A DNA stretch of 64,000 nucleotides from Symbiodinium natans. Taxonomy: Eukaryota > Sar > Dinophyceae > Suessiales > Symbiodiniaceae. The position numbers and the translations under genes were made by a program. The DNA is taken from contig CAJNDS010002046.1 of assembly GCA_905221605.1 (NCBI GenBank), forward strand, positions 363,501 through 427,500, written 5' to 3'. Below the pieces are notes generated by a model. The model was not told the DNA's origin. It did no database searches and saw nothing but the letters and a program-made list of their open reading frames with translations. How positions within the stretch are numbered: the first letter of the stretch is position 1; each line of letters opens with the position of its first letter. Below are positions 12,701 to 25,330 of the stretch, one piece after another.

Positions 12701-12940
12701 TCTTGAACTCTTCGTGTCTCTCAACGTTTAGGCTCCGCCACAGTCTTTTTTATACATTTTCGGCTTACCCCTTCTTGGCGAACTCTCCTTGGGTTCATGC
12801 GTTCTGAACAGCAGTTTCCCAATTCGCATAGGGTCAACAACCATCCGACACTCAAACCTTTCTTGCTGGGGGCCCCTGCCGCCCAGGGCTTGCTCGAAGC
12901 GAAAGCCGAGAGCAGCAAACTCCGCTGGCCACAGGTAGTC
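12701..12940. other. Unique lead-in to copy 2, no gene seen
   Basis: This lies between the N gap and the point where sequence matching base 1 begins. The duplicated unit probably starts further left than base 1, so part of this stretch may belong to it. Several overlapping short frames exist, but none is recognisable. Confidence 0.6.
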
Positions 12941-13560
12941 GCCTGGGCGGCGACTTGGAGTTGCGGCCAACTTTTTGATGGGCAACCATCGTATCCTAGC
13001 GGAACAAATGCAGCGATAAAGGCTGGCCAAACCCGAAAAAGCTGAGCCCGGAACAGGCAGGCCCGTCGGACTCTACAAATAGGCGCTCCGCCCAGCTGTC
13101 CTCCGGCAATCCGATAGAATCCGATAGAGGTCTGTTTGCTCCGGCCGAGGCGTGGACTGCTGGCAGTTGGGTTTCGCAGAGCTTAGGGTTTTTTGCGGGG
13201 CCAGTGCCTTAAGTTCCCGTAAGTTCCCAATAGCAAACGTGCATAGTTGTTCTCCGCGCTTGCGTCTCCGAGAAAGGGCGTGCAAGAGTCAGTGAGATGC
13301 TGCCGGTGCTACCGCCCTCAGTGTACATTTAGTGCACGCGCGCCGGGTTCTTACAGGTCAGCTCGCCACCTCTGTGTGCCAAAAAAGTGAGAGCCCTAAG
13401 CTCCAAGACCTTCCGCTGAAGCCCCAAAGCCTTTAAAACCCTCAAGATACCGCAAAAGATATCATATAATCTGCGAAATATCTTATCTATATGTATATAT
13501 ATATGTGGCCGAGACCTTTAGGGTCTATTTCACGGCTGGTTCTTCTTTCAGTAGTAGTGC

Positions 13561-13617
<57 letters not shown>
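13561..13617. repeat. AAT trinucleotide microsatellite (copy 2)
   Basis: The counterpart of the microsatellite at 621-677, with the same apparent length and the same decayed flank. Identical length of so mutable a tract suggests that the two large copies separated very recently, or that they are alleles or an assembly duplicate. Confidence 0.95.
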
Positions 13618-13625
<8 letters not shown>

Positions 13626-13829
13626 TATTATGAGTATAATAATACTGACCGTAATTGTAATAGGAATAATAATAGTACTAGTAATAGTAATAGGAATAGG
13701 AATAGTAATAATTCTAGTAATAGTATTAGTAGTAGTAACAGTAATAGTGAAGGTTTGGTCTGTGTGTGCACCGGCGCCAGCAAGTGCAGCCATGTAGCTC
13801 TAGCACACTTTGAAGTAAGAGATAGACAA

Positions 13830-16800
13830 GTTGTTTCATAGCCTGAAGAGGGGCGAAGGGCTCTCTCATTTCCGATTACGAGGTAGAGGTGAGCTATCTC
13901 ATTTCTTAGAAACATGGAGGAGATCTCATTTCCACGACAGAGACATCTTTCACTCAGGAGAGAACGCAAGCTGTTTCATTTCCAAGAAAATAGAGGAGCT
14001 CTATCATGTCGCATTAGAAGTGAGAAGCTCTGCACTAAAAGATAGAAGGCATCGATTCGTTTCCCTTTTTCTTTTGCTTATCAAAGGGTCTTTTCAGTTC
14101 GAACACAGGATTTCTTTCATGCCCTATAAGAAGGATCGAGGAGCTCTTTCATCTGAGAGATAGAAGAACGCATTCATGAAGTATACACGAGCTCATTTCT
14201 CGTCAAGAGGCAGAGGCGTGCCCAGCTCTACCATTACCTAACTCTTACGTGAAATTTCTCTATCTCGCAATAGGTCATGAGAGACCTCCTTTTTCACGCT
14301 GCAGGAAATGAGAGAGTTCTCTTCTATGTCGATTTTCAGAAATAGCTTCGCAGCTTCTCTATCAATGAAGAGTTTTGAAGGCCACTCTGGGCCATTCTCT
14401 GTCCATCAAATGGGGCATGACATAACGCATCACTCGCTATCGTTTACGTGATAGAGTTTCGCTATCTCTGAATAGGTCATCTGAAAGCTCCTCTGTATCT
14501 TTGCAGCAAGTGAAGGAGCTCCTTGCCTCTTCTGCAAGAGCCCTCCGCTTCCTATTTTGCAATGAGCAAGCTCCTTTATCTCCTCTGGTTCCTAATAGGT
14601 CATGAGCGGGCTTCCCTCTCTCCTTCTCTTTTAGGGGATAGAGGAGGTTTTTTCATGTTGCGTTAACAGCTAGAGGACATCATTTATATCCATTCTGTCA
14701 TTTCGTATGAGAAGATACAGGAGCTCATTCATCTCCTAGTCAGAGATTGAAGAACTCGTTCACAAGAGATATAGATATAAGAAATCTCTCATACAATGTA
14801 TAAGAGCTCTCTCATGTCCTACCTAGTTCATTTGCCGTCACCAGCGCTCAGCCCTACCATTTCGTATCTTTTATATGACATAGCTTCCTAGTCAGAGATT
14901 GAAGAACTCGTTCACAAGAGATATAGATATAAGAAATCTCTCATACAATGTATAAGAGCTCTCTCATGTCCTACCTAGTTCATTTGCCGTCACCAGCGCT
15001 CAGCCCTACCATTTCGTATCTTTTATATGACATAGCTTCTCTATCTCGCAATAGGTCATGAGAGACCTCCTCTTTCTTTTGCAGGAAATGAGAGAGGTCT
15101 CTATCTACCTTTTGTGAAAGAGCTCCCTTTGTTCAATCACAAGAACTCATTCATAGAAGCTGTAAGAGCTCTCGAATGTACTTTCTTGTTAATTTCCCGT
15201 CGATAGGTAGAGGAGCTCACAGCTCTACCACATCCTACCCTTTACATGGAAGAGGCTCCTCTATCTCGTAGCGGGTCAAGAAAGATTGTCTCTATCTCTT
15301 TGCAGAACATTAGAGAGTCCTCTACCTACCTCTTGTGAAAGAGCTCCTTCACCTCAAAATCAAATGCCACAACTCGTCTATCTTTCACTGGGACATGAGA
15401 CAGCTCCATTGTGAATTTCTATTCAGAAATAGCTGCTTCTCTATCGATGAAGAAATCATGCGAGTAGCCGTTTATCGATGCATAAGAAATGACATAGCTC
15501 TTTCTACCTTTTTGCGACAGATCTCTTCTTTACCCGAAATGAAAGTTTGGAAGGCCATTCTCTATCCCTTGAATGGGGACACAACTCATCAGTCTCTATC
15601 GTTTACGTGAGAGAGTTTCGCTATCTCTGAACAGGTCATCTGAAAGCTCCTTTGTGTCTGCGCAGCAAGTGAAGGAGCTGCTTGCCTCTTCTGCAATAGC
15701 TCCTCCGCTTCCTATTTTGCAATGAGCAACCTCTTCTATCTCCTTTGGTTCCTATTTCTCGTTTGCCATCACTAGGCAGAGGAGCTCTCAGCTCTACCAT
15801 GACCTATCTTTTACATGAAAGAGGCTTCTCTATCTCGTAACGGTTCATGGAGTCATGACAGATCTTCTCTATCTCTTTGCAAGAAAAGAGAGAGTGCTCT
15901 ACCTACCTCGTGTGAAAGAGCTCCTCCACCCCTTGTGATCGAGAGTGACAGAACTCGTCTATCTTTCAATGGTGCATGAGCCAGGTTTTTTGTTTGTATT
16001 TGAGAAAAAGCTTGTCTACCCGTGAAATAATAAGAAATGAATAGCTCTTCTACCTTTCTGTGACAGATCTCTCCTTTATTCGAAATGAAAGTCTGGAAGG
16101 CCATTCTCTATCCCTGAAATGGGGCATGACATAACTTTTCAATCTCTATCGTTTACGTGATCGAGTTTCGCTATCTCTGAATAGGTCATCTGAAAGCTCC
16201 TCTGTATCTTTGCAGCAAGTGAAGGAGCTCCTTGCCTCTTCTGCAAGAGCCCTCCGCTTCCTCTTTTGCAATGAGCAAGCTCTTTATCTCCTCTGTTTCC
16301 TAACAGGTCATGAGACAGCTCATTTCCACACTGTCATTTCGTATGCGAAGACACAGGAGCTCATTCATTTTCTATTCAGAGATTGAAAAACTCATTCATA
16401 AGAAATGTATGAGAGTTCTCTCATGTCCTATCTAACTGATTTCCCGTCACTAGGCAGAGGAGTCCTCAGCTCTACCATTTCTTATCTTTATATGACATAG
16501 CTTCTCTATCTCGCAATAATCAGGTCGTGAGAGACCTCCTCTTTCTTTTACAGGAAATGAGAGAGGTCTCTATCTACCCTTTGTGAAAGAGCTCCCTTTG
16601 TTCACTGGCAAGAACTCATTCATGAAAGCTATAAGAGTTCCCGTCGATAGGTAAAGGAGCTCACAGCTCTTCTATATCTTACCCTTTACGTGAAAGAGGC
16701 TCTCTATCTCGTGGGTCATGAAAGATCGTCTCTATCTCTTTGCCGGACATGAGAGCGTCCTCTACCTACCTCTTGTGAAAGAGCTCCCCCACCTCGTAAC

Positions 16801-19085
16801 GTACAAAGACAGAACTCGTCTATCTTTCAATGGGACATGATCCGTCTCTTTGGTTTTGGTTGAGAAAAGCTTCTCTATCCATGAAGCAAACATGAGAGAA
16901 GCCGATTGTCTCTAGGCTGCTTATCGCTTCGTAGGAAATGACATAGCTCTTTTACCTTTTTGCGAGAGATCAACCCTAATTGAAGGTTTCGAAGGCCTAT
17001 CCCTGAAATGGAGCGTCGCATAACTCATCAGTCTCTCTCGCTTACGTGAGACAGCATTTATTCTATTTCGTAACAGGTCATCTAAACGCTCTTCTATGCG
17101 TTTGTAGAAGTAGAAGAGCTCCTTGCCTCTTGTGCAAAAGCTCCTCCGCATCCTAAAGAGCAATGAGCAAGCTCTGCTATCTCCTCTCTCTTGAATAGGT
17201 CATGAGAGGGCTCCCCTCCCTCTGGTTGAGGGAATGACAGAGCTCCTCCGCCCCTTACGAAAGAGCCTTTCTCCTGCTTGAAAAGCTGCGGGCGGGTGCT
17301 CTGGCGCCTCGTAGGTTTGGGAGGGCTCCTTTTCACATCTTTATCTTTCCGACTCCGAGATATAGGAGCTCATTTTTTCGAAAGTGGTAGCAGAGATCTC
17401 TCATTTCCAAGAGATCTTTGTCACTCAGGGAGAAAGCAAGGTTTTTGATTTCAAAGAAATGGAGGAGCTCTTTCATGTCCCATTAAGAGTGTGGAGCGCT
17501 CTCATTACGCATGAAAAGATTGATGACATGGATTCGTTACCATTCTTTAACTTTTCTCGAAGGGTCTTTTCTTTTCATATGCAGGATCTCTTTCATTTCC
17601 TATGAGAAGATAGAGGAGCTCTTTCATCTCAAAGATAGAAGAATGCATTCATAAACGGTATAAGAGCTCTCCCATGAACTATATCTCATCGTAGGGGGCA
17701 TAGGAGTCTTAGGGGGCTCAGGATTCGCGTGCAGGGTGTAAGGTTTATAGGGCTACGGGAATTTAATGGAGGGTGTATTTGTGTAGTCTGCCTATTACCG
17801 TAACCAACCCGTGACATAACCCAGAGCCATTACTTGCAAGACTGCTTCTTGAAAGCAAGAGCGCTAGTGTCTAACCATTGTACATTCCTACATGAGATAC
17901 CACACCACATCTTGAAAACACCTCTTTCTCCAAGGGTTTACTGGGGCATTAAGGAACAAGAACGTGATGGTTTCAGCACCAAAGTAAGGGAATAGCAAAG
18001 GGTTTCCAGGGAAAACTTCCCTGATGCAACCGGTCTCTATCTCACAAGAGGTCATGAGAGACCTCCTGTATCACATTGCAGGAATGAGAGAGTTCTCCAC
18101 CATGTTTGTTTTCCGAAATAGCTTCTCTATCAATGAAGAGTTTTGAAGGTCGCCCTGGGCCATTCTCTGTCCGATAAATGAGACATGACATAACTCATTA
18201 GTCTCTATTAAGAGAGTCTCTATCTCTACGTGATCGAGTTTCGCTATCTCTGAATATACGTCGTCTGAAAGCTCCTCTGTGTCTTTGTAGCAAGTGAAGG
18301 AGCTCCTTGCCTCTTCTGCAAGAGCTCCTCCGCTTCCCTTTTGCAATGAGCAAGCTCTTCTATCTCCTCTGGTTCCTAACAGGTCATGACTTCTGCAAGA
18401 GCTCCTCCTCTTGATATTTTGCAATGAGCAAGCTCTTCTATCTCCTAATAGGTCAGAGAGGGCTTCCCTCTCTCCCACTCTTGTAGGGGATAGAGGAGCT
18501 TTTTCTTGATGCTTTAAAAGCTCGAGGGCATCGTTCATTTCCTGTCTGTCATTACGTATGAGAAGAGACAGGAGCTCATTCATCTCCTAATCAGAGATTG
18601 AAGAACTCCTTCAGGAGAGCTCTCTCATATCCTATCCTTTTGGTTCCCCGTCACTAGGTCCCTAGGTAGAGGAGCTCTCAGCGTCTCAGCTCTACCGTTT
18701 GCTACCTTCTACGTGGCAGAGCTTCTTTATCTCGCAATAGGTCATGAAAGACTTTCCAGCAAATGAGAGAGTTCTCTACTTTACCGCTTGCGAAAGAGCT
18801 CCCCTTTTTCAATGACAAGAATTCACTCATACAAGCTACAAGAGCACTCTAATGTCCTGTCTTGCTCATTTCCCGTCAATGGGTAGACGAGCTCGCAGCT
18901 CTACCGTTTCCTACCCTTTACATGAAAGAGGCTCCTCTATCTCGTAGCGGGTCATGAAAGATCGTCTCTATCTCTTTGCCGGACATGAGAGAGTCCTCTA
19001 CCTACCTCTTGTGAAAGAGCTCCCCCACCTCGCAACGTACAAAGACACAACTCGTCTATCTTTCAATGGGACGTGATTCTCCTTT
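13830..19085. repeat. Degenerate GAGCTC-rich complex repeat field (copy 2)
   Basis: The same field as 890-5,995 in the second large copy. It contains one extra 152-bp tandem unit (14,735-15,038), which shows that the field can gain units by unequal exchange or slippage. No gene is recognised. Confidence 0.85.
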
Positions 19086-19104
19086 GCTTTTGGTAAGCCC
19101 GAAC

Positions 19105-22100
19105 GACTACCGGAATTAACTTCTTGCATTTCTTGTTGTTCTCACAGACAGGAAGAAGTTACGGAAATTAATGAATTGTGAATTTCTTTAATTTGTTTTC
19201 ATTAATCTCGCAAGCCCGAACAGCTGCCGGAATTAGTTTCATGAATTTCATTAATTTCTTTAATTTCTTTGATTTCTTTATTGTTTGAATTTTAAAGAAA
19301 TTAATTGATTTCTTTAATTTCTTTAATTTCGCACAGAGAGGCCCAGAAATTAAAGAAATTAATGAAATTCATTAATTTCTTTAATTTCTTTAATTTCTCA
19401 CAGAGAGGCCCCGAAATTAAAGAAATTAATGAAATTGATTAATTTCTTTAATTTCTTTAATTTTCTCACAGAGAGGCCCAGAAATTAAAGAAATTAAAGA
19501 AATTAAAGAAATTAATTAATTTCATTAATTTCTTTAATTTCTTTAATTTCATTAATTTCTTTTAATTAGTCTCGCAAGCCCGAACGGCTGCCTGAATTAA
19601 TTTCTTTAATTTCTTTTTTATTTCTTTAATTTCTTTAATTTCTCACAGAGAGACCCAGAAATTAAAGAAATTAAAGAAATTAATTGGGGGAGCCCACCCG
19701 GCTCACGGGACTAATTTAAACTAGAAGACGATTGGCCCGAAAGCATCGATTTGCGGTGCGTTGAGTACTACACAGGGGTTTCAAGGGAAAACTTCCCTGA
19801 AACAATCGGGGCCAAAAAAAAGCGCAACAGGGAAACATCAGGGAAATTTTAAGTTACGCTTTGGGTGGAGGCGTTGCCTGCAGGACAGCTCATGACCGAT
19901 TGCTTGTAGTCCTGAAATTCTGTCTGCTTGCTCTGCGAAATTGTTTAGGGAGTAAGGGGGCTTCGACAGCTTAGGGAGCTTACGGGACTTAAGGAGGCTT
20001 GGCGGGCTCAGGGGGCCTGGGGAGCTTCGGGGCCTTAGGAAGTGTAGGGGGCTTGGGAGTCTTAGAGAACTTGGGATTCTTAATTAGAGGGCCTGGAGGC
20101 CGTAGGAGTCTTTGAGCGTTTAGGGTTTAGGGTTTAGAGTTTAGGGTTCAGGGTTTAGGGAAAATGGTTTGTTTAGAGAGGGTGTATTTACATAGTCTGC
20201 CTATGAACGTAGCAAACTCGTGACACACATTACATGCAAAACAGCTTCTTGAAAATTAGAGCGCTAGTACCAAGCCATTGTACACACAACTATATGAAAA
20301 ATCCTTCCTACATCTTGAAGGCGTCCCTTTCTTTAAGGGATGAATGGGGAAATTAAGGGAAAGAAAGGGTGATGGTTTCAGCACGAAAGTAAGGGAATAG
20401 AAAAGGGAACGCGATAAAGATGCACGAAGGCTTAAAGAGGCCCAGAAAATCAAGAAATTAACGAGGATGGTTAATTGCTTGAATTTCTCTAATTTCTCAC
20501 AGAGAGGCTTAGCATTTAAAAAGCCAGAGAAATTAATTAATTTCATTACTTTCTTTAATTTCTTTTAGTTAGTCTCGCAACCCCACGCGGCTACCGGATG
20601 TTTTTTGTTAATTTCTTTAATTTCTCACAGAGAGGCCTAGAAAATAAAGAAATTACAAAAATTAATTACCCGGCTCACGGGATTAGTTTAAATAAAAGAA
20701 ATTAATGAAATTGATCAAATAAAAGAAATTGATTAATGTATTTAGTTTCTTTGATTTCTCACAGATAGGCTCTGAAAGTAGAGAAACTACAGAAATTAAT
20801 TTCAGAGAGGCCCAGAAATTAAAGAAATTAATGAAATTAACTAATTTCTTTAATTTCTCACATAGAGGCCCAGAAATTCGAGAAATTAAAGAAATTAACT
20901 ACTTTCATTAATTTCTTTAATTTCTTTAATTTCTTTAATTTCTTTTAACTAGTCTCGCAAGCCCGAAGGGCTACCGGAATTTATTTCTTTAATTTCTTTA
21001 ATTTCGCACAGAGATGCCCATAAACTAAAGAAATTAAAGAAATTAATTGGGGGAGCCCCCCCGGCTCACGGGACTAATTAAAATAAATTAAAGAAATTAA
21101 TGAAATTAATGAAATTAAAGAAATTAATTAATTTCTTTAATTTCTTTAATTTCGCACAGAGAGGCCCAGAAATTAAAGAAATTAATGAAATTAATTAATT
21201 TCTTTAATTTCTTTAATTTCTCATAGGGAGGCCCAGAAATTAAAGAAATTAAAGAAATTAATTAATTTCATTAATTTCATTAATTTCATTAATTTCTTTA
21301 ATTTCTTTAATTTCTTTAATTTCTTTAATTTCTTTTAATTAGTCTCGCAAGCCCGAAGGGCTACCGGAATTAATTTCTTTAATTTCTTTAATTTCTCACA
21401 GAGAGGCACAGAAATTAAAGAAATTAAAGAAATTAATTGGGGTAGCCCCCCGGCTCACGGGACTAATTAAAATAAATTAAAGAAATTAATGAAATTAATG
21501 AAATTAAAGAAATTAATTAATTTCTTTAATTTCTTTAATTTCGCACAGAGAGGCCCAGAAATTAAAGAAATTAATGAAATTATTTAATTTCTTTAATTTC
21601 TCACGGAGAGGCCCAGAAATTAAAGAAATTAATGAAATGAATTAATTTCTTTAATTTCTTTAATTTCTCACAGAGAGGCCCAGAAATTAAAGAAATTAAA
21701 GAAATTAATTGGGGGGCCCCCCCCGGCTCACGGGACTAATTAAAATAAATTAAAGAAATTAATGAAATTAATGAAATTAAAGAAATTAATTAATTTCTTT
21801 AATTTCTTTAATTTCGCACAGAGAGGCCCAGAAATTAAAGAAATTAATGAAATTGATTGATTTCTTTAATTTCTTTAATTTCGCACAGAGAGGCCCAGAA
21901 ATTAAAGAAATTAATGAAATTAATTAATTTCTTTAATTTCTTTAATTTCTCATAGAGAGGCCCAGAATTTAAAGAAATTAAAGAAATTAATTAATTTCAT
22001 TAATTTCTTTAATTTCTTTAATTTCATTAATTTCTTTTAACTAGTCTCGCAAGCCCGAAGGGCTACCGGAATTAATTTCTTTAATTTCTTTAATTTCTCA

Positions 22101-24115
22101 CAGAGAGGCCCAGAAATTAAAGAAATTAAAGAAATTAATTGGGGCCCCCCCCCGGCTCACGGGACTAATTAAAATAAATTAAAGAAATTAATGAAATTAA
22201 TGAAATTAAAGAAATTAATTAATTTCTTTAATTTCTTTAATTTCGCACAGAGAGGCCCAGAAATTAAAGAAATTAATGAAATAAATTAATTTCTTTAATT
22301 TCTTTAATTTCTCACAGAGAGGCCCAGAAATTAAAGAAATTAATGAAATTAATTAATTTCTTTAATTTCTTTAATTTCTCACAGAGAGGCCCAGAAATTA
22401 AAGAAATTAAAGAAATTAATTAATTTCATTAATTTCTTTAATTTCTTGAATTTCCTTAATTTCTTTTAATTCGTCTCGCAAGCCCGAAGGGCTACCGGAA
22501 TTAATTTCTTTAATTTCTTTAATTTCTCACAGAGAGGCCCAGAAATTAAAGAAATTAAAGAAATTAATTGGGGGGGGCCCCCCGGCTCACGGGACTAATC
22601 AAAATAAATTAAAGAAATTAAAGAAATTAATGAAATTAATGAAATTAAACAAATTAATTAATTTCTTTAATTTCTTTAATTTCGCACAGAGAGGCCCAGA
22701 AATTAAAGAGATTAATGAAATTATTTAATTTCTTTAATTTCTTTAATTTCTCACAGAGAGGCCCGGAAATTAAAGAAATTAATGAAATTAATTAATTTCT
22801 TTAATTTCTTTAATTTCTCACAGAGAGGCCCAGAAATTAAAGAAATTAAAGAAATTAATTAATTTCATTAATTTCATTAATTTCTTTAATTTCTTTAATT
22901 TCTTTAATTTCTTTAATTTCTTTAATTTCATTAATTTCTTTTAATTAGTCTCGCAAGCCCGAAGGGCTACCGGAATTAATTTCTTTAATTTCTTTAATTT
23001 CTCACAGAGAGGCCCAGAAATTAAAGAAATTAAAGAAATTAATTGGGGTAGCCCCCCCGGCTCACGGGACTAATTAAAATAAATTAAAGAAATTAATGAA
23101 ATTAATGAAATTAAAGAAATTAATTAATTTCTTTAATTTCTGTAATTTCGCACAGAGAGGCCCAGAAATTAAAGAAATTAATTAAATTAATTAATTTCTT
23201 TAATTTCTTTAATTTCTCATAGGGAGGCCCAGAAATTAAAGAAATTAATGAAATTAATTAATTTCTTTAATTTCTTTAATTTCTCACAGAGAGGCCCAGA
23301 AATTAAAGAAATTAAAGAAATTAATTAATTTCATTAATTTCTTTAATTTCATTAATTTCTTTAATTTCTTTTAATTAGTCTCGCAAGCCCGAAGGGCTAC
23401 CTGAATTAATTTCTTTAATTTCTTTAATTTCTCACAGAGAGGCCCAGAAATTAAAGAAATTAAAGAAATTAATTGGGGTAGCCCCCCCGGCTCACGGGAC
23501 TAATTTAAATAAATTAAAGAAATTAATGAAATTAAAGAAATTAATTAATTTCTTTAATTTCTTTAATTTCTTTAATTTCGCACAGAGAGGCCCAGAAATT
23601 AAAGAGATTCATGAAATTAATTAATTTCTTTAATTTCTTTAATTTCTCACAGGGAGGCCCAGAAATTAAAGAAATTAATGAAATTAATTAATTTCTTTAA
23701 TTTCTTTATTTTCTCACAGAGAGGCCCAGAAATTAAAGAAATTAAAGAAATTAATTAATTTCATTAATTTCTTTAATTTCTTTAATTTCTTTAATTTCTT
23801 TTAATTAGTCTCGCAAGCCCGAAGGGCTACCTGAATTATTTCTTTAATTTCTTTAATTTCTCACAGAGAGGCCCAGAAATTAAAGAAATTAAAGAAATTA
23901 ATTGGGGGAGCCCCCCCGGCTCACGGGACTAATTAAAATAAATTAAAGAAATTAATGAAATTAAAGAAATTAATTAATTTCATTAATTTCTTTAATTTCG
24001 CACAGAGAGGCCCAGAAATTAAAGAAATTAATGAAATTAATTAATTTCTTTAATTTCATTTATTTCCCTAAGAGAGCCCCAGAAATTAAAGAAATTAAAG
24101 AAATTAATAGGTAAA
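19105..24115. repeat. AT-rich hairpin satellite array (copy 2, expanded)
   Basis: The same satellite as 6,009-10,212, but about 0.8 kb longer overall. The GC-rich module recurs near 21,341, 22,043, 22,475, 22,948, 23,376 and 23,807, giving mostly 430-470 bp spacing. The spacer CACAGAGAGGCCC and the stem words are highly conserved, which points to continuing homogenisation. The array is interrupted by the same unique segment at about 19,700-20,440. Confidence 0.95.
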
Positions 24116-24189
24116 TAAATTAAATTCCTCATACAAGTGATATACGTGAAATGGACCCAAAAGGTCCCTCTCACATATATATATATATG

Positions 24190-25183
24190 ATGGATCATCA
24201 AACCAGAGTTTCTGATGGGAGTGAGGGCGGGGGCGATGCCTCCCCCAGAATCTTCTGGCCATAGGCCTCAGCGGCCTCTAGGTCGAGCTGGTGCCTGCAG
24301 ATCCAGAGAGAAGAACACACGTAAGGGGGTAGTTAGGAGGGGTTTAGGGCTCAGTTGTGGGGTTGTGGAGGGTAAGGTTTGGGGTGCGTGCTCTCCACCT
24401 GTTTTGAGCTGGATCAAACAATGTCCGAAACCGGTACAAGTAAGCTTGGTACCCGCCTCAACTCAATGGTTACAGCGGCTACAGGACCTTGAATGGTGGA
24501 GACCCTGAGGCGAAAAATCGCTGCCTCAGCAAGCGCCGGCGGGCCGATGCCTGAAGGGCACGCTTTGTAAAAGACTTCGTCTAAACAGTTTTTAGGCAAC
24601 TGTAAGCTGCTGTAAGCTTCTCGACCTTCAGGCTGACAGGGTTTCTGGCCTTCCCTGTCTCGGCTTTTTCCTCAGATTTCCTCAAGCCTAGCTCGGCACG
24701 CCCGACGCCGACGCCCGAGCGCGTGTGAGCTGTCGTACCTGTCGTGCTCTCCTGCGGCACGCTCCAAGCGTTGCCTCCACCAGGGTACGAAGCCTTTGCG
24801 AGGGCTTCGGTGGCCTTCGCAGCTCTTCAGGCCTGTTCCTTGGCTTCCTGTGTGCGCCATGGTTTCGAGAGACCCCAAGCTGCCGCAACCTTGTTTGGGG
24901 AGAAGGTCATGACTCGTTATGACATCTTCCTCTCTTGTGCCAGCACCGTGAATCCTGCAATGTTTGCCAAAAGTTGCTTTGATGCCACCCCCCGACCCGC
25001 ACCCGGCACCCCCCACGCTCTTCACCACCTCTGCATTCTTCCCACCATTCTATGGATTCTATGCGATCACCAGGTCACCACGCCACATGCTCAAGCGACG
25101 TCTCATGTTAGATCGTCCCGCCTGGAGCTGCAACTGCCCCGTCGCTGGCGATGGAGCCCGGTGTCTGGTGGAGCCTGCGGTCA
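24190..25183. other. Gene-side boundary region, no gene recognised
   Basis: Sequence composition changes sharply here, from AT-rich satellite to moderate-GC DNA typical of the rest of the window. Overlapping frames on both strands are open for 60-230 codons, but I see no family motif and no consistent exon borders. Confidence 0.5.
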
Positions 25184-25330
25184 GGAACTCTATGGAACTC
25201 TCTGGAACTCTATGGAACTCTATGGAACTCTCTGGAACTCTCTGGAACTCTATGGAACTCTATGGAACTCTCTGGAACTCTATGGAACTCTCTGGAACTC
25301 TATGGAACTCTATGGAACTCTACGGAACTC
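25184..25330 (+). repeat. Decamer minisatellite GGAACTCTMT
   Basis: About 14-15 tandem copies of a 10-bp unit that alternates between GGAACTCTAT and GGAACTCTCT, with one TACGGAACTC variant near the right end. All three forward frames stay open through it because 10-bp units cycle the frame. The apparent ELYGTLWNS-type protein repeats are therefore a by-product and not evidence of a gene. Confidence 0.95.

Larger units (their letters stand above)
12941..24189. repeat. Large segmental duplication, copy 2
   Basis: This is the second copy of the segment at 1-10,292, in the same orientation. It differs by a 152-bp tandem duplication (14,735-14,886 repeated at 14,887-15,038), a 4-bp insertion near 20,082, a longer satellite portion, and scattered point changes. 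It ends in the TA run at about 24,174-24,188 and is followed by gene-bearing DNA. Because a 100-N gap lies just upstream, the duplication may be real or may come from placing two alleles or repeat variants side by side during scaffolding. Confidence 0.95.

Noticed and set aside
6009-24115. CRISPR-like array of regular repeats and spacers in the AT-rich satellite
   Set aside because: The intervals between repeats are themselves repeated and palindromic, there are no cas-like genes, and the genome is eukaryotic.
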